Source: Cyclobacterium plantarum
GTDB taxonomy: Bacteria > Bacteroidota > Bacteroidia > Cytophagales > Cyclobacteriaceae
Direction of reading: 5' to 3'
Length of the DNA: 64,000 bases
NCBI RefSeq assembly: GCF_011290685.1
Contig: NZ_JAANYN010000001.1
Span: 479,325 to 543,324, forward strand
Below the pieces are notes generated by a model. It was given only the letters and a program-made list of their open reading frames with translations, searched no databases and was not told the DNA's origin. The first letter of the stretch is position 1; each line of letters begins with the position of its first letter. The position numbers were made by a program, and so were the translations under genes. Below are positions 17,276-26,201 of this stretch, one piece after another.

Positions 17276-19870
17276 ATGAAAACAGAAATGAAAAAAACAG
17301 CAAATGAATGTACAGCTACCCGAATGGGGTTAAAAAGAGGAGTGCTTGGATGTGCTTTTTTAATGTTTTTTACTACTATGGCAATTAGTAGTGATATTAT
17401 TAGTGTAAATAAATTTAATTATGGTATTAATCATAGTTCTATTTATTTAAATCAAGATACCGTTCCAACGAATGCCCTGGGAGAAAAATTATGGAGTGCC
17501 GGACATGAAAATGGTACACAGGAGGAATGGATTCAAAATGGTGGTGGGGGAGAATATAATACCGGTAGCGGAAATAGCTCTGTCAGCTCCGAAGCAGCCA
17601 GGTCGGGGAATCATTCCTTGAAAATGTCCATAAATACCACAAATGGTGGAGGTCATGGTACAAGAAATTACCGATGGTCAGAGATTGCCGACCACAAAGA
17701 TTTAATTTTTACCCAATATTTTTACTTCCCAAACCGAATCGATTTTGACCCGAATAACAATTGGTTTAACCTGATTCAAACGAAAGGTGTAAAATTTGCT
17801 CCCGGGGGTGCTGGCACCGGACCGGACCAGATTAACAATCCTCATTTTGTCCTTGGTCTGGATGTACGTGGCGGGGCCGGAAGTGGCGGAGCAAACTTTT
17901 TAAGTCTGGCCGACCTGCAAAAATTTTGGGGAGGTCAATCTAATGTAAGCTGGAAAGCTCCAGTGGGTGTGGATCTTCCAGTAAGAAGGTGGGTAAAAAT
18001 TCAAATGCGCATCATTCAGGACAGGGGTGATAAAGGTCGGGTACTTGTTTGGCAGGATGATACATTGATTATAGATACGAAATTCAGGAATACCCTACGA
18101 CCAGAGGTGGATCAAAATATGCTTAGTATTAATGCATATGCTGATAAAACCTTTCCAAATGTCACAAATATATACCTTGACGATCTATCTATCAATCTTC
18201 CGGGAGCGCCTGGTGTGGAAAAGGAACCCGTTCCACTTTTAGAACCTGAGGTATCTATTATTGAACCAAAAAATGAATTCACTTTTACCGAAGGCGAGAC
18301 GGTTAAAATTGAAACAGAGGTATCAACCGACCCAAGCCTTGAAATCGCTCAGGTGGAGTTTTTTAGTAATGGGAGCTTGTTGGGTGCTTCCGATGCCCTA
18401 CCTCATGATTATACCCTGTCCAACCTCTCAGAAGGCACTTATAAGGTAAAAGCAAAAGTTTGGGATTCGAAAGGTTCTGTTAATGAATCAGAGGAAATAA
18501 GACTAATTGTGCTGGCAAAGGAAGAGGAAATTATTGAAGAACCAGTAGTTGTTCCTGATGAAATCACGCAACTTCCCTCAGATTCCGGATTGAACTATAG
18601 TTTTGGAAGTAATGAGAATGTAATTTTTGAAGAAGCTGTATTTATGTCTGATCCCGGGTCAGAAGTGGTTTTTGGAACATCCTATACATTTACAAATATT
18701 GACGCTAGTGGAACAAAACTTTACCAACAGGAAAGGAACTCACCCGATCTCAGATTAAAAGTTCCCCTCGATAATGGAATATATACGGTAGTAACGTACC
18801 ATAATGAGCTCTGGTTTGGTAAAAATGGTCCTTCGGCAATTGCCGGTAGAAGGGTATTTTCCATTCAATTGGAAGAAGAGCTTGTTAAAGAGAATTTTGA
18901 CCTTTACAGAGAAAGTAATAATGAACCCACGCAGCTTGTTTTTGAAAACATAGAGGTAGTTGATGGGTATTTGGACATCCGAATGCTTGCTACTAACAAT
19001 AGAGCAACACTTTCGGGTTTATCGGTTTTCCCCCAAGTGGGGCAAGATGGAAAACCTGGGCCAATCCAAAACGATTTTCAAATGGCATTAAATACCGGTG
19101 CAGGTGAATCTACAGTCTTTGGAAATAATGAATTTAAAGCAGAAATAGGTTCTTTTAACTATTTTAATTCGAAAACCATTTATGCTGATGTCAATGCCAG
19201 CAAGGATGTTTTATTTCAAACAGAAAGACACGGGCTCAATCTAATTTATAAAATACCCGTACCAAACGGGACTTATGAAGTAAAAACCTATCACAATGAA
19301 CTTTGGTATGGGAAAAGAGGGCCAAGAGCAAGTGCAGGGAATAGGGTATTTAGCATTTCTCTGGAAGGTAAAATAGTAAAGAACAATTTAGATCTTTTTT
19401 TAGAAAATAATAACCAACCCCTGGAATTGGTTTTCGAGGAAGTGGAAGTTAATGACGGTATTTTGGAACTTAAGTTACAGGCTTCTGCCAACAGGGCAAC
19501 CATATCCGGTTTGGCGATCTCAGGTAGGATAAGCGCTACAAGTTCCAACCTCCGATTGGGCCAAACTGAGCTTGATTCCGGTCTATTGAATGAGGATATA
19601 AAAGGCAAAGAACCTGAAGTTTTAATATCTCTTTATCCAAATCCTGCCGTTGATCAGATATATCTGGAAGGAGATGCTGAGAATTTTCAACAATTTTTGA
19701 TCCATGATAGCCTTGGAAACCTGATGTTCCAGTTTGATCCATTGAATCTTCAAAGAGAAAATGACCGGTATCTCATACCTCTTAATGGGTTTAAAGAAGG
19801 CGTTTACCTCATTAGTGTTTTGAAAAAGGACAATTCGGTAGAGCGTCTGCGATTTATGATAATATCTTAA
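17276..19870 (+). CDS. T9SS-exported polysaccharide lyase-like protein with Ig and two malectin-like domains
   Basis: An 864-residue secreted protein. A charged N-terminus and hydrophobic segment (GVLGCAFLMFFTTMAI, about residues 22-37) form the export signal. Residues about 68-310 look like a concanavalin A-fold (polysaccharide lyase or LamG-type) domain, with QYFYFPNRIDFDPNNNWFNL and KIQMRIIQDRGDKGRVLVWQ. An Ig-like domain (about 325-410) carries VEFFSNGSLLGASDALPHDY and GTYKVKAKVWDSKGS. Two similar carbohydrate-binding malectin-like domains follow (about 435-590 and 600-755), each with a YTV/YEV ... YHNELW[FY]GK and RATLSGL/RATISGL signature. The end is a T9SS type A sorting domain (ISLYPNPAVDQIYLEG). 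It lies next to exopolysaccharide cluster 1 and may bind or trim its product. Lyase activity is not proven by any catalytic motif I can see. Confidence 0.78.
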   Translation: MKTEMKKTANECTATRMGLKRGVLGCAFLMFFTTMAISSDIISVNKFNYGINHSSIYLNQDTVPTNALGEKLWSAGHENGTQEEWIQNGGGGEYNTGSGNSSVSSEAARSGNHSLKMSINTTNGGGHGTRNYRWSEIADHKDLIFTQYFYFPNRIDFDPNNNWFNLIQTKGVKFAPGGAGTGPDQINNPHFVLGLDVRGGAGSGGANFLSLADLQKFWGGQSNVSWKAPVGVDLPVRRWVKIQMRIIQDRGDKGRVLVWQDDTLIIDTKFRNTLRPEVDQNMLSINAYADKTFPNVTNIYLDDLSINLPGAPGVEKEPVPLLEPEVSIIEPKNEFTFTEGETVKIETEVSTDPSLEIAQVEFFSNGSLLGASDALPHDYTLSNLSEGTYKVKAKVWDSKGSVNESEEIRLIVLAKEEEIIEEPVVVPDEITQLPSDSGLNYSFGSNENVIFEEAVFMSDPGSEVVFGTSYTFTNIDASGTKLYQQERNSPDLRLKVPLDNGIYTVVTYHNELWFGKNGPSAIAGRRVFSIQLEEELVKENFDLYRESNNEPTQLVFENIEVVDGYLDIRMLATNNRATLSGLSVFPQVGQDGKPGPIQNDFQMALNTGAGESTVFGNNEFKAEIGSFNYFNSKTIYADVNASKDVLFQTERHGLNLIYKIPVPNGTYEVKTYHNELWYGKRGPRASAGNRVFSISLEGKIVKNNLDLFLENNNQPLELVFEEVEVNDGILELKLQASANRATISGLAISGRISATSSNLRLGQTELDSGLLNEDIKGKEPEVLISLYPNPAVDQIYLEGDAENFQQFLIHDSLGNLMFQFDPLNLQRENDRYLIPLNGFKEGVYLISVLKKDNSVERLRFMIIS

Positions 19871-19878
19871 TTCAAACC

Positions 19879-19925
19879 AAAAAAATGTAGCCAATTAACT
19901 TAACATAATTGGCTACATTTTTTTT
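19879..19925. terminator. Bidirectional rho-independent terminator
   Basis: A 13-bp perfect stem (19885-19897 with 19906-19918) containing TGTAGCCAATTA, with an 8-base loop, A-run on the left and T-run on the right. It lies between the convergent lyase-like gene and the last gene of cluster 1, whose stop codon it touches. Confidence 0.92.
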
Positions 19926-20886
19926 ATTTAACATAGGCGGGCCAAACTTCCTGTTCAATGCTATCCAAAAGCTGGGGATTGGAAATGATATCGAATTTTC
20001 TCGCAAATAAAAAATTAGGAGAAAGATCTCTTAGTCGGGGAATGTCCTCTGTTGTAAAGGTTTGGGGAGAGGGATCATCTATGCTGCCTGACCAATTCAC
20101 ATAGGTCAAACAATCATGGATCTGACCTAAATTCTCCTTGTTAAGTTCCAGTACCAGACTTTGAAACAACATTTCATCCGGAAGAAGGGAATCAGCCAAA
20201 TATTTGAGTAAATCCGGGTGATCCTGTATAAACGTCAGGATTTTTGAAATCGTTTCCGTATTTAAAGCCCACCAGGTATCTCCGCCATAAGGCTTAAGGT
20301 AAGCAGGAAAGCTTTTTTTATACAATAAAACCTGTAGCTCTTTAATTTTCCCCCTGCTGATTGACTTCACCAGCTTTTTAAAACTATCAAAACTATAAAA
20401 CTCTTTGGCATGAATAGATGGTAATTGTACAAAATCACCTCTATTATCGGATAAATCTATTTTGTACCAGTTTAACCTATCCATACCTCCTCTCGCCCAA
20501 ATGGTTGTTGGTAGTGAGAACCAGGAAATAAAATCCTTTCCTTCGTTACTTTGAAAAAAGGAATCAATGTAATCGATTGATTTAATCGGGTAATCTTGTC
20601 CGCTCAGAAGCACAGCATACCCTTTTTTGCCCCTCTGATCTACTAGCTTGAGCATGGTAAAGGTTGCTTTTACAATCCCTATTCCTCCCCAGTTGCAGGT
20701 TTCTCGCTGGTTTTCGGGAAGCATGTAGAGGTTGGGAAATTCTCTTAAAGCATCTTTAAACGGCGAAAGTTTGGCTTTTAAATCTACGTGAACATAGAAA
20801 TAGCTATTCTTGTGATTTAAAGCAGTAACCAATTTCTTAACCTGAAGCGGATTGGTATGAGCAAGTATTAAATAATTAATGGTCAT
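19924..20886 (-). CDS. GT14 beta-1,6-N-acetylglucosaminyltransferase-like (Core-2/I-branching)
   Basis: A 320-residue family 14 glycosyltransferase. Family motifs are visible: YFYVHVDLKAKL near residue 30, LLSGQDYPIKS near residue 93, GGDTWWALNTET and LPDEMLFQSLV in the C-terminal half; the Glu in the last motif matches the catalytic acid region of GT14. These enzymes transfer GlcNAc or xylose to branch points of glycans. It has a paralogue at 26202-27077, and the two genes bracket cluster 1. It is the last gene of that cluster. A 343-base gap with a -7-like TATCTTTG separates it from the gene upstream, so it may have its own promoter. Confidence 0.85.
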   Translation of the reverse strand: MTINYLILAHTNPLQVKKLVTALNHKNSYFYVHVDLKAKLSPFKDALREFPNLYMLPENQRETCNWGGIGIVKATFTMLKLVDQRGKKGYAVLLSGQDYPIKSIDYIDSFFQSNEGKDFISWFSLPTTIWARGGMDRLNWYKIDLSDNRGDFVQLPSIHAKEFYSFDSFKKLVKSISRGKIKELQVLLYKKSFPAYLKPYGGDTWWALNTETISKILTFIQDHPDLLKYLADSLLPDEMLFQSLVLELNKENLGQIHDCLTYVNWSGSIDDPSPQTFTTEDIPRLRDLSPNFLFARKFDIISNPQLLDSIEQEVWPAYVK

Positions 20887-21229
20887 TGATATTTAATTTA
20901 AAGCTTAAAAAAAAATCAATTGGATTCCCGAAAGGTTTACAATCAGTTTATTTTTGTGCAGGACTCCATTAGGGTCTAATCCTCGACAAAAGGTAATACC
21001 ATTTCCTTTATAGAGGCTTTGCTGTAAGCTTTTTTACAAACGGCAACAGGAGTATTGGTCAAAGATACCAAATTATGATCTTTTCACAGATGAGGAAAAG
21101 ACTTTTCAGCTCTCCTGAATTTTAGATGGTGATATACCAATACCGAAACAATATTTCTTTGGAAATCCTTTATTGAAATGACGGGTATTGCGGAAATTTC
21201 CAGCAATTAATGAATTATTTTTATTAAAA
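20887..21229. other. Intergenic region within cluster 1
   Basis: 343 bases between two same-strand genes. The only signal I see is a minus-strand TATCTTTG at 21067-21060. No coding frame is supported, though the size of the gap inside an otherwise compact cluster could mean a lost gene. Confidence 0.45.
21060..21067 (-). promoter_or_regulatory. Candidate promoter -7 element for the GT14 gene
   Basis: TATCTTTG on the minus strand is an exact TAnnTTTG match, about 175 bases upstream of the GT14 start. No TTTG is found at the right distance upstream. Confidence 0.35.
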
Positions 21230-22120
21230 CTAATAATAGTTTACTTTTGAAGTCGGACCATGTTTCAAGACAGAACAGCTGTCTATGATTGATTTTGACT
21301 GATGGATATTGGCCCTTGAGGATGCTCCAAATAGAATGGAATCTACCCCATTTAGGGAACAGACGTATTCAAAGGCTTCTTTTGGTGGAATAGCACCTGC
21401 TGCCAATACTTGCATGGCTACCAGCTTGCATCTTTTTTGCCCAATTACCTCCTCATATTTTTTTATCCCTCCAGACATCCTGAACCCAATTTTATTGATG
21501 GAAGCGCAAACAGTGGGGTTTTCTATTCCTGCTTTCTCCAGGGTATCTAACAATAAAGGCAAATTCATGGTTATAAAACCAGGTTCTGCACGATATTTTT
21601 CCTTGATATGGTTATAAAAAACAACGAGAAAGTCAGTCATGCCAAGCCCAAGGAGCAAATCTGTGATTACGTTTTGCACCCAAATCACCGGTGTGTTGAT
21701 CCCCTTAAACATTTTCATTTCGGCATCAATCATTAATTTTGCAAGTTCGGTAAAGTCTTTTTTCATAAAAGCCAATCCGCCTTTAGCAAAGGTGCTGAAA
21801 ATATTCCCCGGTACAAATTGTTTAATTGTTCCCAAATAGCCCAGCTCTGTTATAGCGTTTGCATATTTGTGTGCATAAGGCATGCAAGGATATAACTTGA
21901 AATCTTTGTACTTTTCATTTCCCCTGATACGGTTACAAATCTCACCAATTCGATCATGTGTTGTACACATAAAGGTATTGATCCCTTCATCAATCGCAAC
22001 GTCTAATACTGCCATGATGGCATCATCTTCCTGAAAACGAATAGTTTGGGCCCTTGCTTTTTCATCTGAACTGTGGTTGACTCCAAAAAACTGGTTATCA
22101 CCGAATAGTACTCTTTCCAT
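21230..22120 (-). CDS. Unknown TIM-barrel-like protein of exopolysaccharide cluster 1
   Basis: A 296-residue soluble protein I cannot assign to a named family. It starts ERVLFGDNQFFGVNHSS and has DEGINTFMCTTHDRIGEIC, the pattern of a beta-alpha barrel strand 2 region. Near the end SLNGVDSILFGASSRANIHQ resembles the phosphate/cofactor loop of aldo/keto reductases. VIWVQNVITDLLLGLG and MQVLAAGAIPPKEAFEYV are other conserved-looking pieces. It lacks the classical aldo/keto reductase Asp-Tyr-Lys-His set as far as I can see. It lies 8 bases after the Gfo/Idh/MocA dehydrogenase gene, so the two probably act on the same sugar. An aldolase- or reductase-like step is a guess. Confidence 0.6.
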   Translation of the reverse strand: MERVLFGDNQFFGVNHSSDEKARAQTIRFQEDDAIMAVLDVAIDEGINTFMCTTHDRIGEICNRIRGNEKYKDFKLYPCMPYAHKYANAITELGYLGTIKQFVPGNIFSTFAKGGLAFMKKDFTELAKLMIDAEMKMFKGINTPVIWVQNVITDLLLGLGMTDFLVVFYNHIKEKYRAEPGFITMNLPLLLDTLEKAGIENPTVCASINKIGFRMSGGIKKYEEVIGQKRCKLVAMQVLAAGAIPPKEAFEYVCSLNGVDSILFGASSRANIHQSKSIIDSCSVLKHGPTSKVNYY

Positions 22121-22128
22121 GGTATTTG

Positions 22129-23139
22129 TTATTTATTGTCTGAAATTAATTTAGAAATAAGTTGGTCGGTACATGATGCGCTCCTGAATGAACTTTTATT
22201 GATTGTTTCTGAATTATTTATGCATTTTATAAAATGATCGATCTGAGAGGAGTATTCCTCGCCCCGCAGGTAGAAATCTACATTGGGAGTCAGTTCAGTG
22301 AGGTATTTTACTGTCCAGCCTTTGGGTAAAACCAAAAGCTCGTTGGCTTCTTTCAAAAAAATTTTGACTTCCGTAGCATCGGCTATTATTTTTCCTTTTT
22401 TGCCCAAAATGGTTATTTGTGTATTCATTTTCCGATGCGTTTCGTCGCTCCAGTTTACGGATAATTGACCCCTAAGTCCATTATTGAGGGTAATGCTGGA
22501 ATAGACGGCGTCTTCTACATCATTGGAAAAGATCCGCTTTAACTGGGTACCCGAAACTTCCATGGGTTTGCCCAGTAGAAAATGTATCAAATCAATGGTG
22601 TGTGACGCATAATCATATAAGCATCCGCCTCCCTGGCCTTTTTGGGATCTCCAGGTGCTCCCTTTTTCCCGCAAAACCACTGGACCGTAAGATTCACCGC
22701 TAAAGTGGTATAGCTCGCCCAATATGTTCATTTGAAGCAATACTTTCACCTCATTGAAGGTTCCCAGAAACCGGTTGTGATAGCCCACCTGATTGACCAG
22801 GTTTTTCATTTCGGCCTTCTCTGCCAATATTTCGGCATCTTCGGGGTTCAGCACAAAGGGTTTTTCACAAAAGACATGAAGGGAATGGTCCAGTGCATAA
22901 TTCACCATCTCGGTGTGAAATTTGGTTGGAGATGCAATCACAATCGCATCCAGATTCATTTCTGCAATCATTTTCCGGTAATCTGTAAAACACTGGAAGC
23001 GTGAATGTTTCTTAAACGCATCAATTACCAATGCTGAGCTGTCGCATACAGCTACAAGGTTAACATCCGGATGTGCTCCTAGTATGGCGCAATGGGAAAT
23101 TCCCATTTTACCTAATCCTATTATTCCTGTTCGAACCAT
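22129..23139 (-). CDS. Gfo/Idh/MocA family NAD(P)-dependent oxidoreductase
   Basis: A 336-residue dehydrogenase. The N-terminal Rossmann fold starts with IIGLGKMGISHCAIL (GxGxxG at about residues 8-13), and the family signature EKPF is at residues 92-95 (HVFCEKPFVLN). A C-terminal alpha/beta domain with GGGCLYDYASHTIDLIHFLL provides the candidate catalytic Asp-x-x-x-His region. Such enzymes oxidise or reduce sugars and sugar nucleotides. It lies in cluster 1 between the polymerase-like gene and the unknown TIM-barrel gene, with which it is nearly contiguous. A promoter-like sequence at 23233-23264 suggests that the pair can be expressed separately. Confidence 0.88.
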   Translation of the reverse strand: MVRTGIIGLGKMGISHCAILGAHPDVNLVAVCDSSALVIDAFKKHSRFQCFTDYRKMIAEMNLDAIVIASPTKFHTEMVNYALDHSLHVFCEKPFVLNPEDAEILAEKAEMKNLVNQVGYHNRFLGTFNEVKVLLQMNILGELYHFSGESYGPVVLREKGSTWRSQKGQGGGCLYDYASHTIDLIHFLLGKPMEVSGTQLKRIFSNDVEDAVYSSITLNNGLRGQLSVNWSDETHRKMNTQITILGKKGKIIADATEVKIFLKEANELLVLPKGWTVKYLTELTPNVDFYLRGEEYSSQIDHFIKCINNSETINKSSFRSASCTDQLISKLISDNK

Positions 23140-23493
23140 CTTTTTTAGCGGGTTAAATGTTTATGAGTTATCTTATTTTTTTCACTTTTAGGATGCTTTT
23201 TTTTAAGCCAGCATTCCTGGCTTTTTACAAACCAAACCTATAAATCAGGGTTCTGATCTGTAAATCATTTATTAGGTAATAACCGAGTTTTTCTGGTTTA
23301 TTGAGATATGGACACCTTTAGAAAGTAATTCACCCCAATTGTTGGATTAAAACACAGGTATTTGGTGGGAAATTTAATAAGAGATTTATTACCTTTTTGA
23401 GATAACTATTTTTGATTTATTTCAGCATTGATCTCTGTAAATTCCTTTTACCCTTACACGTTTTCCTGAGTGAGGAAAACGACATTGGCTTCA
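23140..23493. other. Intergenic region within cluster 1
   Basis: 354 bases between two minus-strand genes. It contains a minus-strand promoter candidate (23233-23264) and a 7-bp hairpin (AAGCCAG / CTGGCTT, 23205-23223) whose T-run is on the plus strand, where no gene ends. No coding frame is supported. Confidence 0.45.
23233..23264 (-). promoter_or_regulatory. Candidate promoter for the Gfo/Idh gene pair
   Basis: Minus strand: TTTA (23264-23261), 20 bases, then TAGGTTTG (23240-23233), an exact -7 match with a one-mismatch -33 element. It lies about 94 bases before the start codon. Confidence 0.4.
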
Positions 23494-24774
23494 TCAGGTA
23501 ATCATTTTTGCTTCTTTTACCGGAGTTAAAATCTTTTTCTTTTCCATAGAATCGGGTGCTTTCTTTATTAGAAGGCTGATAATGTCCCATTTTTTTTGTT
23601 CCATATAGGAGCGGTGATAGATATATAGCGCAAATATGGTAGCAATGACATAATGGTAGTGATATACCGAATACCATGTAAAACTGGTAAATAACAGGTA
23701 CCACAAATAGTATTTAACATATTCCTGTTGTTTGGGGACTGGCAACACAAAACTTTTGTACCACATTAACCCAAAGCCTATTATTGCAAAAACTCCGAAC
23801 ATGGCATAGACAGCGATTATCCCGACGTCTGAGAGAAAATATCCTTTAATAATACTGAGCCTCTCTATGAATTTGCCATAGGAAGAAATTCCCCAGTTTG
23901 GTGCCCCATTGCCGAAGATTTGACTTAGGGTATTTGGAGAAAAATCAGTTAGAAAATATTCACCAGCCTGAACCCGGATATAGTCTTTGCCTAATTTTGC
24001 ATCTCTTTGCTGTACCTCAATGACACCTTTGATCATTGGAATATCCGAATTTACCAGGATAAGCAATCCACCCGCAAATGCTCCCAGGATAAGGAATTTT
24101 CTTAATAAGGACTGACTTTTAAAGAAATGGAAAAAATAGATGAGAAATACCCCGGCAATAAACTGTCTGGTCACCTGCATTACCGGAATAATTAATCCCA
24201 ATACAGCCAATCCTATATAAAGCCATTTATACCGGTCATTAAGAGAGATTTTAGTGATTGCGATAAAAATAGATAGTATAAAGATTCCCGCTCCAGGAAA
24301 GATGATGCGTATAGCCCCTCTTTCTTCCGTAAATTCTTCACCTGAAATGGGTTTTCCAAACAGAACGATGTGGGAATTGGCATATTGAAAAAAATAAAGA
24401 ATTGCATAAAATACTCCATATACAATAATAATTTTTTCAAGGGTTCTAATTGGAATTTTTAAGTGAAGTAACCAGAAGAACAATAGCCAGAGCATGTAAG
24501 GGAAAGTCTCAAATAAGCTGTCTTTAAATCCCTGCCCCCATGAAAAAAGAGCCATCACCATGGAAAAAATGATGGATAAAGAGATCATCTGAATGGGTAA
24601 TACAAAGCCACCCTGCCTATCGAACATGTACACTGCAGAAACCATCACCGTTCCCAGTACCGCAAAAAAATCCAGGTAATTGACAAATGTTGGATTGATG
24701 AATGTAGCATCAAAAAATCGTAAATTGATGATAACCAACAGGAAAATAAATCCTATGAGTAATTTTTCTTTCAT
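23494..24774 (-). CDS. Polytopic membrane protein, probable exopolysaccharide polymerase (Wzy-like)
   Basis: A 426-residue integral membrane protein with hydrophobic helices along nearly all its length, from LLIGFIFLLVIINLRFF at the N-terminus to the tyrosine- and histidine-rich FTSFTWYSVYHYHYVIATIF near the C-terminus. A longer loop around residues 260-300 (IKGVIEVQQRDAKLGKDYIR) fits the periplasmic loop of O-antigen polymerases and ligases. There is no clear sequence motif for the Wzy_C family, so the call rests on topology and position: its start overlaps the end of the flippase gene by 4 bases. A terminal basic tail follows the last helix. EpsG-like protein is an alternative. Confidence 0.65.
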   Translation of the reverse strand: MKEKLLIGFIFLLVIINLRFFDATFINPTFVNYLDFFAVLGTVMVSAVYMFDRQGGFVLPIQMISLSIIFSMVMALFSWGQGFKDSLFETFPYMLWLLFFWLLHLKIPIRTLEKIIIVYGVFYAILYFFQYANSHIVLFGKPISGEEFTEERGAIRIIFPGAGIFILSIFIAITKISLNDRYKWLYIGLAVLGLIIPVMQVTRQFIAGVFLIYFFHFFKSQSLLRKFLILGAFAGGLLILVNSDIPMIKGVIEVQQRDAKLGKDYIRVQAGEYFLTDFSPNTLSQIFGNGAPNWGISSYGKFIERLSIIKGYFLSDVGIIAVYAMFGVFAIIGFGLMWYKSFVLPVPKQQEYVKYYLWYLLFTSFTWYSVYHYHYVIATIFALYIYHRSYMEQKKWDIISLLIKKAPDSMEKKKILTPVKEAKMIT

Positions 24775-26174
24775 ACTGATTTTGAAATTGTGTAATTTCT
24801 AAAAAAATACATGCTAGTGAGGATTAATACCAAAAGACCAACCAATAGCTTATTGATTAAATCTATTTCACTTCCTATAAAATAGGAGAATACAAACAAA
24901 ATCGCAGCAGAGACCCACATCAGAGCCCTGTCTTCGATTTTTAGGTGAAGTGTTTTTCTGAACACATACCAGAGATAAAATTGGAAAATGGCGAATGAAA
25001 AAACCATTCCGGTAGCCAATCCCAATGCCCCGTATTGGCTGCTGAAGAATAAAATTGGAGTGGAAAAAAGTGAATTAACAATTCCCAATCGCAGTATTTT
25101 TTTCTCGTTATTGGTAGCCCCGAAAATTGTTCCAATTAGGCTGTCTACAGAAGTAAGGAATAAGTACCAAACCTGAAGTTGACAAACTAAAATCGCGGAC
25201 AGGTAACTTTCAGGGAAAATAAATTCAAACAATTCTTTTGCAAAAAGAGTGAAAAGAAAACAAAGAAGCATTCCCAAAAGCATGTAATATTTGAAACCGA
25301 TGCTCACAAAATTTTTAAATTTGGTTTTGTTAGAAACCCAAAGTGCCGATAGGTTGGGGAAAATAGCTACAAGGCCAAAATCAAGTACAAACGAAATCGG
25401 TCCGGTCAGCCTTCCGGAAAGATTGAAATAGCCAATTTCTTCACGTGTTGAATTAATATCCAAAAAATTGTTGGTAAACTGAGTGTAAGGAAGCATTACC
25501 AGCACGATGACCAAATAGGGCCAGCTTTCTTTTAGCAGGGAATAAGATGAAGATACAAATCCATCCATCTTTCCTAAAATGAGATTTTGCCTTTGTAAAG
25601 TGATATGGAATACCAGGTTTTTTATTATGTTCAATGCCAGAAAAGAATAGAAAAGTAAGGCAACATCCATGACTTTTCCAGGAAGTAAAAATATCCAGAG
25701 AAACCAAAGAATACTAAAAAGCAGATTGATAACAGATGGGGGCAGCATTTTCTGGTGTCCCAGAAATGCTGTTTCAAATAGTTTTCCAAAGCAGGAAATC
25801 AGTGCGAATAAAAGGACAAAAAGCAGTTCTTCTGCCCCTAAGTTACCAAGCAGGTGATTGTATACCAGATAAGCAGATCCTAAAACCAAAAGGGCCAGTG
25901 TTCTTAAAATGGCACCATTATAGATCAGGTCTTTGGATCGATTCGGGTCCCGGGCGATTGTCCGGATGACTATATTTCTAATGCCCAAATCACCAACTGT
26001 AAGCAGCAATGTGCCTTGAGCAATCATGAAAGTATACAACCCATAATCATCAGGATGAAGATTTTTGGTAATTTTCAGTACCGTTAATAAACTGATAAAT
26101 TGTGATAGTATACTCCCAATAGTCAGGTACGAAAAGTTTTTAAATACTGTGTTTTGTAAAATTTTTTTTATCAC
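24771..26174 (-). CDS. Oligosaccharide flippase (Wzx-like, MOP superfamily)
   Basis: A 467-residue protein with the layout of polysaccharide flippases: about a dozen hydrophobic helices, the N-terminal NFSYLTIGSILSQFISLLTV, and LHPDDYGLYTFMIAQGTLLL, in which the D-[YF]-G-L-Y motif is typical of this family. It would move lipid-linked repeat units across the inner membrane. Its stop overlaps the start of the polymerase-like gene by 4 bases (ATGA), so the two are translationally coupled. A different flippase (52324-53778) serves cluster 2. Confidence 0.88.
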   Translation of the reverse strand: MIKKILQNTVFKNFSYLTIGSILSQFISLLTVLKITKNLHPDDYGLYTFMIAQGTLLLTVGDLGIRNIVIRTIARDPNRSKDLIYNGAILRTLALLVLGSAYLVYNHLLGNLGAEELLFVLLFALISCFGKLFETAFLGHQKMLPPSVINLLFSILWFLWIFLLPGKVMDVALLFYSFLALNIIKNLVFHITLQRQNLILGKMDGFVSSSYSLLKESWPYLVIVLVMLPYTQFTNNFLDINSTREEIGYFNLSGRLTGPISFVLDFGLVAIFPNLSALWVSNKTKFKNFVSIGFKYYMLLGMLLCFLFTLFAKELFEFIFPESYLSAILVCQLQVWYLFLTSVDSLIGTIFGATNNEKKILRLGIVNSLFSTPILFFSSQYGALGLATGMVFSFAIFQFYLWYVFRKTLHLKIEDRALMWVSAAILFVFSYFIGSEIDLINKLLVGLLVLILTSMYFFRNYTISKSV

Positions 26175-26201
26175 GTCAAAAAAATAGTTAGAAATCCGAC
26201 T

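Noticed and set aside
20949-20956. Plus-strand TATTTTTG matching the -7 consensus
   Set aside because: No plus-strand gene follows; expected by chance in AT-rich DNA.
23205-23223. Hairpin AAGCCAG / CTGGCTT considered as terminator of the polymerase-like gene
   Set aside because: The T-run lies on the plus strand, whereas the gene is on the minus strand; no plus gene ends there.
23417-23704. Minus-strand frame overlapping the end of the polymerase-like gene
   Set aside because: It is a shifted reading of the same region with cysteine- and serine-rich random composition.
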